DNA of 5,000 nt from Gp6-AA40 sp035649395. Its GTDB lineage: Bacteria; Acidobacteriota; Vicinamibacteria; Vicinamibacterales; UBA2999. Below are positions 1 to 4,744 of the stretch, piece by piece (position 1 is the stretch's first letter; each line of letters begins with the position of its first letter). Under the pieces are notes generated by a model. The model did no database searches and had not been told where the DNA came from. It saw nothing but the letters and a program-made list of their open reading frames with translations. A program made the position numbers and the translations under genes. Where the stretch lies: the NCBI GenBank assembly GCA_035649395.1, contig DASRJR010000002.1, positions 1 through 5,000 on the forward strand, read 5' to 3'.

Positions 1-177
1 TTCGATGTCCTTCAGCACACCATGCGCGCCAATCACTTCACCGTGATTGAAGCGTGGCGGAATCAACAGGCGCTCGACGCGCACGTCGCCGCCCCGCACA
101 CCAAGCAATATCGAGACACGCTCCAGCCGATGACCGGAAGCCCGCTCGACGAGCGCACGTTCCGCGCGGTGGAGTAG
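1..177 (+). CDS. ABM-type (antibiotic biosynthesis monooxygenase) domain protein, C-terminal part
   Basis: The reading frame is open from the window edge to a TAG stop and encodes the last 58 residues of a small protein; the start lies outside. The segment NHFTVIEAWRNQQALDAH followed by a Pro-His pair matches the central strand and helix of ABM-fold proteins, where an 'F.v.E.W.....l.aH' pattern is typical. Family members are usually about 95-110 residues, so roughly half is missing. ABM proteins are cytosolic dimeric ferredoxin-like barrels; many are cofactor-independent oxygenases acting on quinols or other electron-rich aromatics, but others have unrelated roles, so the substrate cannot be named. 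The FAD oxidase gene follows on the same strand after 51 nt, which suggests cotranscription and perhaps a shared redox role; that is inference. Confidence 0.75.
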   Translation, partial: FDVLQHTMRANHFTVIEAWRNQQALDAHVAAPHTKQYRDTLQPMTGSPLDERTFRAVE

Positions 178-183
178 CGTTCG

Positions 184-202
184 GGCCGCCCCGAGCGCGG
201 CC
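184..202 (+). other. Short stem-loop between ABM gene and oxidase gene
   Basis: GGCCGC (184-189) and GCGGCC (197-202) form a six-base-pair stem with a seven-base loop, seven bases after the ABM stop codon. There is no T-tract, so it is at best a weak or partial terminator. In such GC-rich DNA a six-base stem can arise by chance. Confidence 0.25.
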
Positions 203-219
203 GCCTACACGATTAAGTC

Positions 220-225
220 GGAGGG
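220..225 (+). promoter_or_regulatory. Shine-Dalgarno site of the FAD oxidase gene
   Basis: GGAGGG lies three bases before the ATG at 229. The spacing is short, but this is the only purine-rich site near the start and it supports the chosen initiation codon. Confidence 0.6.
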
Positions 226-228
226 CTC

Positions 229-1608
229 ATGCTAACTGACACCACGGTAGCTGCGTTCAAATCCGCGTTGCGGGGCGAGGTGATCGTGCCCGGCGACGCG
301 CGCTACGACGAGGCGCGCAAGGTCTACAACGGCATGATCGATCGGCGGCCGCGGCTGATCGCGAAATGCACCGACGTTGCCGACGTCATTGCGGCGGTGA
401 ACTTCGGCCGCGACAACAGCCTGCCGGTATCGATTCGGAGCGGCGGCCACAACGCCGCCGGTCTTGGCGTTTGCGACGATGGCGTGGTGGTCGATTTATC
501 GCCGATGCGATATGTCCACGTCGATCCGCGGAAGAAGACGATCCGGGCTGGCGGCGGGGCGTTATGGGGCGACGTCGACCACGCCGGTTTTCCGTTCGGC
601 CTGGCAGTGCCCGCGGGGTTCATCTCGACGACAGGCGTCGGCGGTCTGACGCTCGGCGGCGGCATCGGCCATCTGACGCGCAACTACGGGCTGACGATCG
701 ACAGCGTTCTCTCGGTCGACATGGTGCTTGCCAACGGCAAGTTTGTGATCGCGAGCGCAAAGGAGAACAGCGATCTGTTCTGGGCGATTCGCGGCGGCGG
801 CGGGAATTTCGGCGTCGTGACCTCGTTCCTCTTCAAGGCGCATCCGGTGCACACGCACTACGCCGGGCCGATGCTCTACCCGCTCGAGGACACGGTCGAC
901 GTGATGAAGTGGTATCGCAAGTTCATCGTCAAGGCGCCGCGCGAGCTCAACGGCTTCTTCGCGTTCCTCGTCGTGCCGCCTGCGCCGCCGTTCCCCGATC
1001 ACCTGCACAACAAGAAGATGTGCGGCATCGTCTGGGCCTACAGCGGCAACGTCAAGAAGGGGCCGTCGGTGTTCAAGCCGATTCGCAAGTTCAAGACGCC
1101 CGCGCTCGACATGGTCGGTCCGATTCCCAACCCGGTGCTCAACAGCATGTTCGACGCGCTGTATCCGTCGGGGCTCCAGTGGTACTGGAAGGCCGACTTC
1201 ATGAAGGAGCTGAGCGACGAGGCGATCGCCCTCCACGCCGAGCACGGCGCGAAGCTGCCGACGCTGCTGTCGACGATGCACATGTATCCGGTCGACGGGG
1301 CCGCGGGCCGCGTCAAGAACGACGCCACCGCGTGGGCCTACCGCGACGCCAAGTGGTCGTCGGTGATCGTCGGCGTCGATCCCGATCCGGCGAAGAAGGA
1401 GACGATCACGAACTGGGCGCGCGAGTACTGGACGGCGCTCCATCCCCACTCGGCCGGCGGCGCGTACGTCAACTTCATGATGGACGAAGGCGAGGAGCGC
1501 GTGAAGGCGACCTACGGCAAGAACTACGCGCGGCTGACGAAGATCAAGAAGAAGTACGACCCGAACAACGTATTCCGCGTCAACCAGAACATCAAACCTG
1601 CGAAATAG
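229..1608 (+). CDS. FAD-binding oxidoreductase, berberine-bridge / VAO (PCMH-type) family
   Basis: A complete 459-residue protein, normal length for bacterial FAD-linked oxidases of the BBE-like group. The N-terminal PCMH-type FAD domain spans about residues 35-215. It contains RSGGH (70-74), whose His74 matches the residue that carries FAD through an 8-alpha-histidyl bond, and a glycine-rich GVGGLTLGGGIG segment (136-147) followed by GGNFGVV (191-197). The C-terminal BBE domain ends with YGKNY (429-433) and YDPNNVF (443-449). The second covalent attachment point of bicovalent members, the Cys of GxCPTVGVGG, is Ile132 here, so FAD should be bound through His only. The family oxidises alcohols, sugars or alkaloid-like compounds and passes electrons to oxygen or another acceptor. 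The substrate is unknown. There is no obvious signal peptide, so the protein is probably cytosolic. The start is supported by GGAGGG just upstream. Confidence 0.92.
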   Translation: MLTDTTVAAFKSALRGEVIVPGDARYDEARKVYNGMIDRRPRLIAKCTDVADVIAAVNFGRDNSLPVSIRSGGHNAAGLGVCDDGVVVDLSPMRYVHVDPRKKTIRAGGGALWGDVDHAGFPFGLAVPAGFISTTGVGGLTLGGGIGHLTRNYGLTIDSVLSVDMVLANGKFVIASAKENSDLFWAIRGGGGNFGVVTSFLFKAHPVHTHYAGPMLYPLEDTVDVMKWYRKFIVKAPRELNGFFAFLVVPPAPPFPDHLHNKKMCGIVWAYSGNVKKGPSVFKPIRKFKTPALDMVGPIPNPVLNSMFDALYPSGLQWYWKADFMKELSDEAIALHAEHGAKLPTLLSTMHMYPVDGAAGRVKNDATAWAYRDAKWSSVIVGVDPDPAKKETITNWAREYWTALHPHSAGGAYVNFMMDEGEERVKATYGKNYARLTKIKKKYDPNNVFRVNQNIKPAK

Positions 1609-1612
1609 ACTC

Positions 1613-1633
1613 GGCGGGTCTGAAAGACCCGCC
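1613..1633. terminator. Perfect hairpin between convergent genes; palindrome family copy 1
   Basis: GGCGGGTCT (1613-1621) and AGACCCGCC (1625-1633) are perfect nine-base arms around a GAA loop. The hairpin starts four bases after the oxidase stop and ends five bases before the esterase stop, so a shared bidirectional terminator is the natural reading. It lacks a clear T-tract on either side. The same arms occur at 2754-2773 and 2804-2823, so it is also a member of a dispersed repeat. Confidence 0.65.
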
Positions 1634-1638
1634 GCGAG

Positions 1639-2718
1639 TTATGTATTCTTTCCCTTCTTGCTTTCCACGTGCTGGTCGATCCATTTCAGGATCAGATCCG
1701 CCAGCTGCAGGTTGTTGCGGTCCTGCATCAGCATGTGGCTGTTGCCGCGGATGCCAAGCTTGGGCAGGTGCATCATCTCGGCGTCGCCGCCGGCCGTCTT
1801 CACCCGCTGCACGTACTTCTCGCAGCTCTCGTATGACGAGGCCCAGTTCGCCGGCCCGCCCTGCACATCGCCGAGGTGATCGCCGAACATCACGAGCGTC
1901 GGAATCTTCGCCAGCGCGGCGATCTGCGCGTCGGTGAGATCGGCGGGGCACGGCATCTCGATCGAGATCATGCCGCGGATGCCGCTGGGATCGATCAGCG
2001 CGGCTTGCTCGGGAAAGAAGCCAGACTCGGAGTGGCCCATGAGGATCGCGCCTTTGAGCCGCACGGCGAGCGCGGCCATGTTCTTCCACGTCGGGTTGGG
2101 CGACGGCAGCAGCGCGTTGAGGTCGGGGATCATCTGTTTGTAGAGCTCGTCGACCGATTCGACTGGGAACTGTCCATCAGGGAACGCCTGCCCGTAGGCC
2201 GGACCGAACCTGAACACGGTCCACGCGATCTGATGCGTTGCGAACAGGATGTTCGGCAGCTGACTCGCCGGCGCCGTTCCCGCTCTGACCGCGTTGAGCG
2301 TTGTCGCATCGAACCCCGATCGCGCCCGCGACACCTGATCCGCGAGATAGACCGGACGGCCACGGCGGACGAAATACTCGTCCCAGCCCATACGGCCATC
2401 GGGCGTCGTCTCCCACGTCTTGCTGCTCAGGCAGCAGCCGTGCACCATCACGACAGGCAGATGACGATCACCATCAGGTGGGATCTGATACTGGACGTAC
2501 ATCTGGTTGATGGTGACGTCGCCTGGCGGTAGTGCACCGCGGCCTTGAGCGGGTGGTCCGCCGGCAACCGTCTTCGACTCTCCGCCCACGAAGAAACTGC
2601 CCTGGCTGGCGACGACGAGCGGCTTCTGCAGCTCCTTGCCGCGCTGGGCGTCAACAGACGCAGACGCACCGGCAACCACCACGACGACCAACCACGCCAC
2701 TCTCAGAACGGATCGCAT
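1639..2718 (-). CDS. Secreted alpha/beta hydrolase, esterase 713-like
   Basis: A complete 359-residue protein with a signal peptide (hydrophobic run at 8-19, likely cleavage after SVDA near residue 24), so it probably acts in the periplasm or outside the cell. It strongly resembles, from memory, esterase 713 of Alcaligenes, whose structure is known: HGCCLSS (93-99), WETTPDGRMGWDEYF (102-116), GHSESG (228-233), SIEMP (252-256), FGDH (278-281) and GNSHMLMQDRNN (325-336). By that comparison the nucleophile is Ser230, the acid is Glu254 (not the more usual Asp) and the base is His328. Cys95-Cys96 match the adjacent cysteines that form a vicinal disulfide near the oxyanion hole. The natural substrate of this family is not established. 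The start is supported by a G-rich Shine-Dalgarno stretch three bases upstream. The gene is convergent with the oxidase and divergent from the DUF6152-like gene. Confidence 0.9.
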   Translation of the reverse strand: MRSVLRVAWLVVVVVAGASASVDAQRGKELQKPLVVASQGSFFVGGESKTVAGGPPAQGRGALPPGDVTINQMYVQYQIPPDGDRHLPVVMVHGCCLSSKTWETTPDGRMGWDEYFVRRGRPVYLADQVSRARSGFDATTLNAVRAGTAPASQLPNILFATHQIAWTVFRFGPAYGQAFPDGQFPVESVDELYKQMIPDLNALLPSPNPTWKNMAALAVRLKGAILMGHSESGFFPEQAALIDPSGIRGMISIEMPCPADLTDAQIAALAKIPTLVMFGDHLGDVQGGPANWASSYESCEKYVQRVKTAGGDAEMMHLPKLGIRGNSHMLMQDRNNLQLADLILKWIDQHVESKKGKNT

Positions 2719-2721
2719 GCG

Positions 2722-2728
2722 CTCCCCC
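2722..2728 (-). promoter_or_regulatory. Shine-Dalgarno site of the esterase gene
   Basis: On the minus strand GGGGGAG lies three bases before the ATG (2716-2718). It fixes the start at a methionine directly followed by the signal peptide. Confidence 0.5.
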
Positions 2729-2753
2729 GGCCGGATGCTATCACCGAGCGCCC

Positions 2754-2773
2754 GGCGGGTCTAAAGACACGCC
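2754..2773. repeat. Palindrome family copy 2 (one mismatch)
   Basis: GGCGGGTCT (2754-2762), AA, then AGACACGCC (2765-2773): the same palindrome as copy 3, inverted and with one substitution that breaks one stem pair. It lies 36 bases upstream of the esterase start, in the divergent region where promoters of both flanking genes should be. Confidence 0.7.
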
Positions 2774-2803
2774 TTCACGTCGATCAGCGGGGGACGTCGT
2801 AGA

Positions 2804-2823
2804 GGCGGGTCTTTAGACCCGCC
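2804..2823. repeat. Palindrome family copy 3 (perfect)
   Basis: GGCGGGTCTTTAGACCCGCC is a perfect 20-base palindromic unit with nine-base arms and a TT centre. It ends 17 bases before the start of the DUF6152-like gene. Like copy 1 read on the minus strand, it is followed by GAG. It could block transcription from the esterase side or simply be a dispersed REP-like element; the sequence alone does not decide. Confidence 0.7.
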
Positions 2824-2828
2824 GAGCG

Positions 2829-2834
2829 TACAAT
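2829..2834 (+). promoter_or_regulatory. Possible -10 box (TACAAT) for the DUF6152-like gene
   Basis: TACAAT differs from TATAAT by one base and ends six bases before the ATG at 2841. No convincing Shine-Dalgarno precedes that ATG (only GCGAG directly abutting it). The spacing would suit a leaderless transcript starting at or next to the ATG. No good -35 box is visible, because the position falls inside palindrome copy 3. Confidence 0.3.
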
Positions 2835-2840
2835 CGCGAG

Positions 2841-3245
2841 ATGGCCCGACTGTTACCGTCTCTGACGGCCGGCGTGCTCGTCCTTGGCGCCACCATCGAT
2901 GCGCACCACGCGATCTCGGCGATCTACGACAACTCGAAGCCGATGACGGTGCGCGGTACGGTTACCGACTTCCAGTTCATCAATCCCCATCCGTTCGTGA
3001 TGATGGAGGTCGTCGACGAGCGCGGGCGTGCGCAGACGTGGCAGCTCGAGATGGACAATCGCTTCGAGCTCGTCGCCATCGGCATGACCGCCGACTCGAT
3101 CAAGAGGGGCGACCACGTCGTCGTCACGGGCGGTCCCGCCCGATCGCGATCGAACGGTCTCTACGTGCTGCGGCTCGATCGCGAGAGCGACGGCCTGCGA
3201 TACGAGCAGATCGGAGCGAGCCCACGCATTACGCGGATTCGGTGA
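2841..3245 (+). CDS. Small secreted DUF6152-like protein
   Basis: A 134-residue protein with an N-terminal hydrophobic signal segment (residues 4-18) and probable cleavage near residues 20-21, just before the conserved-looking His-His pair of AHHAIS (21-26). The mature part has features I associate with DUF6152 proteins: a 'KPMTVRGTVTDFQFINPHPF' block (33-52), a short charged turn, WQLEM (67-71), and a 'GMTADSIKRGDHVVVTG' block (81-97), in which a 'large number of beta strands plus RGD/PGD' pattern suggests an OB-like beta barrel. The function of this family is unknown; a periplasmic location and possible metal binding through the His residues (22, 23, 50) are inference. It is divergent from the esterase and convergent with the Arg/Asp-rich gene. 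The start lacks a good ribosome binding site. Confidence 0.8.
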   Translation: MARLLPSLTAGVLVLGATIDAHHAISAIYDNSKPMTVRGTVTDFQFINPHPFVMMEVVDERGRAQTWQLEMDNRFELVAIGMTADSIKRGDHVVVTGGPARSRSNGLYVLRLDRESDGLRYEQIGASPRITRIR

Positions 3246-3252
3246 AGTGCGG

Positions 3253-3292
3253 GTTCCGGAGTTCCACGGAGTTCGGTAGTTCCGCGAGTTCC
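3253..3292 (+). repeat. Iterated GTTCC motifs in intergenic region
   Basis: GTTCC or GTTCG occurs five times at 3253, 3261, 3271, 3279 and 3288, spaced 8-10 bases, mostly as (G)AGTTCC. It lies just after the DUF6152-like stop codon. It may be a degenerate short tandem repeat or a site array. I see no link to a known regulator. Confidence 0.5.
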
Positions 3293-3307
3293 GGGGGCGT
3301 TCGCAGT

Positions 3308-3337
3308 AGGGATTCGCGTGCGTGCGAACGAATCCCT
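3308..3337 (-). terminator. Hairpin between convergent genes, downstream of the Arg/Asp-rich gene
   Basis: AGGGATTCG (3308-3316) and CGAATCCCT (3329-3337) form a perfect nine-base stem with a 12-base loop. It begins 13 bases after the stop codon of the minus-strand heptad-repeat gene and about 60 bases after the stop of the plus-strand DUF6152-like gene. There is no T-tract, so termination is inferred from position and stem only. Confidence 0.5.
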
Positions 3338-3350
3338 GACTGGTGTCGTG

Positions 3351-3659
3351 TCAGTCGCGGCGATCGCGGCGGAAATCGCGGCGGTCGCGGCGCAGGTCGC
3401 GCACATCGCCCCGGCGATCGCGACGATCGGCTCTGAGGTCGCGCCGGTCCTGCCTGGCTTCACGCCAGTCGCGCGCTCTGACGTCGGAACGGATTTCTCT
3501 GCGGTCGCGACGGATCTCGCGGCTGTCCCGATGGACCTCACGGCGGTCCTGACGGATCTCGCGCCGGTCGCCGCGGACATCGGCCGCATTCGGCCCGGCG
3601 AGGGCTGGCGCGGCAAGCCCCAACAGGAGCAGGCCTAGAACGGTGGCGCACTTGATCAT
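3351..3659 (-). CDS. Small secreted Arg/Asp-rich heptad-repeat protein
   Basis: A 102-residue protein with a clear signal peptide, LLLLG core and APALA cleavage site after residue 21. The mature 81 residues contain 33 Arg, 22 Asp/Glu and no Lys. They consist of tandem seven-residue units of the form DRRExRx, starting at D31, D38, D45 and D52, then an irregular segment 59-70 with the only Trp (W65), then units at D71, D78, D85, D92 and D99. Position 5 of most units is hydrophobic (I35, V42, I49, I56, L75, L89, F96). Position 4 is Glu in the first block and Asp in the second. I do not recognise a family with known function; similar Arg/Asp repeat proteins are usually annotated hypothetical. The start is fixed by GGAGG five bases upstream; a longer form starting at 3725 would bury the signal peptide. 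It is probably periplasmic and strongly basic. Confidence 0.8.
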   Translation of the reverse strand: MIKCATVLGLLLLGLAAPALAGPNAADVRGDRREIRQDRREVHRDSREIRRDRREIRSDVRARDWREARQDRRDLRADRRDRRGDVRDLRRDRRDFRRDRRD

Positions 3660-3664
3660 CTGAT

Positions 3665-3669
3665 CCTCC
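3665..3669 (-). promoter_or_regulatory. Shine-Dalgarno site that sets the start of the Arg/Asp-rich gene
   Basis: GGAGG on the minus strand is five bases before the ATG at 3657-3659, ideal spacing. It decides in favour of the 102-residue form beginning MIKCATVLG over upstream in-frame starts. Confidence 0.75.
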
Positions 3670-3779
3670 AACACGGTCATGGCGCTGGCACGGCGAGTTG
3701 CGCGTGAATGCACGTCAACGCTCACGTTCGTCGCCTCGCATGTTGGATGGTTTGACGGGGAGGATGGAGGGCGGCGTTG

Positions 3780-3789
3780 CCCGATCGGG
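3780..3789. other. 10-bp perfect palindrome CCCGATCGGG
   Basis: CCCGATCGGG lies about 120 bases upstream of the Arg/Asp-rich gene, in the longest intergenic gap (3660-3904). It could be an operator half-site pair, but the centre is very GC-rich and no promoter boxes were recognised around it. The rest of 3670-3779 shows nothing I can name. Confidence 0.25.
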
Positions 3790-3810
3790 GCACGTCACCG
3801 AGATGTCATA

Positions 3811-3900
3811 GGTGACTGGAGGGAACGGGGTCTTGATCACACGGAGAAAACGGGTTTTAACGTCCGTTCCACCGTGTGAATCCCCGTTCACTCCGTAACC
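3811..3900. repeat. About 90-bp nested inverted repeat after the acetyltransferase gene
   Basis: Three nested stems share one axis. The outer arms 3811-3830 and 3882-3900 pair with two mismatches and one bulged base. The middle arms TCACACGG (3837-3844) and CCGTGTGA (3872-3879) are perfect. The inner arms AACGG (3849-3853) and CCGTT (3864-3868) enclose a ten-base loop. On the minus strand it begins within five bases of the acetyltransferase stop codon, so it could act as a terminator or 3' stabilising structure. Its size and nested form also suit a mobile palindromic (REP- or MITE-like) element. No ORF is carried inside. Confidence 0.7.
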
Positions 3901-3908
3901 TCCGTTAC
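3882..3908 (-). repeat. Three tandem 9-bp units overlapping the acetyltransferase stop codon
   Basis: On the plus strand CCCCGTTCA, CTCCGTAAC and CTCCGTTAC follow each other without gaps; the last two differ by one base. The third unit contains the TAA stop of the acetyltransferase gene (3905-3907, minus strand). The first two units form the right outer arm of the nested inverted repeat. Confidence 0.65.
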
Positions 3909-4711
3909 CCCCATTCGGGAACCGCAGGCACCCTCATCGCTTCGACCTCGGGCACGTCGAACCCGAAATCCTGTTTGAGGACCGATCGCAACGCGCCGCG
4001 ATCGCTCAGGATGCTCTTGTCGACCCGGAGGCCGTCGCGCACGGTGAGATCCCGGTTCATCATCGACACGCGGCCGCGAGGTGAGAAAGCACGCAGCATC
4101 AGGTTCGTGACGAACGGAGACAGTGGAAACGTCGACACGAAGTGATTGGCCATCACGAAGTCGACCGGTTCGGCCGGCGCCAGCGACACGGTCCACAACG
4201 GAACGTATTGGCCATCGAGCAGCGCCTCGAGCACCCACTCGTCGCCGCGCCGCACCATGCGATGTCGGTCGTGTCCGTCTGGCCGCTCTTCGCTTTCGCC
4301 AAGCGGCAGCGGCACGAGCGGCGCGTGGCCGCCGAAGCCGGGATCGATCACGAACCGTCGACCCTCGAGTGGAACGGTCAGCACCATGTGCGTGAGGGGC
4401 GCCTCTTCGCGTCGCCGTAGCTGGATCACTCGTGCCGTGTGCGCGGTCGGCGTGAATCCCAGACGGGTCAGCGCCGCTTGCACGATCGTTCCGTGCTCGA
4501 AGCAGTAACCACCCCGCCGCGCGCCGACCAGCTTCGCCTGCACCGAGTCGAGATCGATGCGCACGCCACGACCGAGAAGAACGTCGAGGTTTTCGAACGG
4601 AATGGACCGCATGTGCGCGCGCAGCATCCCAGACAACGTGCCGAAGGTGGGCTCGCGCGACGCGGTCCAACCGATTCGCGCCAGATAGCGATCGAGGTCA
4701 AACGTGGACAT
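3905..4711 (-). CDS. nat: Arylamine N-acetyltransferase
   Basis: A complete 268-residue protein, within the usual 250-290 range of bacterial NATs. These cytosolic enzymes transfer an acetyl group from acetyl-CoA to arylamines, hydrazines or related compounds by a ping-pong mechanism through a catalytic cysteine. The triad is intact: Cys70 in RRGGYCFEHG (65-74), His108 in THMVL (107-111) and Asp123 in VIDPGFGG (121-128). The IPFEN motif (37-41) and the N-terminal LDRYLARIG helix (6-14) are also typical. No signal peptide is present. The start at 4711 gives the expected N-terminus, but the sequence just upstream is a strong palindrome with only a weak AGGCGG-like ribosome site inside it. It follows the DUF4136-like gene by 33 bases on the same strand. 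The physiological substrate is unknown; detoxification and acyl transfer in secondary metabolism are both known for the family. Confidence 0.95.
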   Translation of the reverse strand: MSTFDLDRYLARIGWTASREPTFGTLSGMLRAHMRSIPFENLDVLLGRGVRIDLDSVQAKLVGARRGGYCFEHGTIVQAALTRLGFTPTAHTARVIQLRRREEAPLTHMVLTVPLEGRRFVIDPGFGGHAPLVPLPLGESEERPDGHDRHRMVRRGDEWVLEALLDGQYVPLWTVSLAPAEPVDFVMANHFVSTFPLSPFVTNLMLRAFSPRGRVSMMNRDLTVRDGLRVDKSILSDRGALRSVLKQDFGFDVPEVEAMRVPAVPEWG

Positions 4712-4716
4712 GGGGT

Positions 4717-4735
4717 GGGCCGCCTAAGGCGGCCC
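4717..4735. repeat. 19-nt perfect palindrome before the acetyltransferase start
   Basis: GGGCCGCCT (4717-4725) and AGGCGGCCC (4727-4735) are perfect nine-base arms around a single A. It fills most of the gap between the DUF4136-like stop (4745) and the acetyltransferase ATG (4711). It could terminate or attenuate transcription coming from the upstream gene. The only ribosome-site-like bases for the acetyltransferase lie inside the stem, so folding could also limit translation. It differs in sequence from the 1613/2754/2804 palindromes but shares arm length and intergenic placement. Confidence 0.65.
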
Positions 4736-4744
4736 CTACGTAAG

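Noticed and set aside
562..1449. Long minus-strand open frame (295 codons) opposite the FAD oxidase gene
   Set aside because: Its translation is Arg/Val/His-rich low-complexity sequence with no recognisable domain, and it lies wholly opposite a gene with clear motifs; a GC-rich antisense shadow.
366..1937. 523-codon plus-strand open frame across the oxidase gene, the hairpin and the esterase 3' end
   Set aside because: The product is Arg-rich noise in an alternative frame, and it crosses two convergent, well-supported genes.
1613..2823. CRISPR array made of the repeated palindromes
   Set aside because: The three copies are 20-21 bp, irregularly spaced (a whole gene lies between two) and differ in orientation; there is no regular spacer pattern and no cas gene.
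1613..2823. Composite transposon formed by the palindromes flanking the esterase gene
   Set aside because: No transposase, no target duplication seen, and the units are far too short for insertion sequences.
3318..3638. Plus-strand open frame opposite the Arg/Asp heptad gene giving an Ala/Val-rich periodic product
   Set aside because: Its periodicity is a mirror of the 21-bp repeat. It has no ribosome site, while the minus-strand gene has GGAGG at ideal spacing and a signal peptide.
3660..3725. N-terminal extension of the Arg/Asp-rich protein from an upstream ATG
   Set aside because: It would put 22 polar residues before the signal peptide, and the strong Shine-Dalgarno is placed for the start at 3659.
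3888..4670. 260-codon minus-strand frame overlapping the acetyltransferase gene
   Set aside because: An Arg/Ala-rich shifted-frame product without motifs; the real frame has the full NAT triad.
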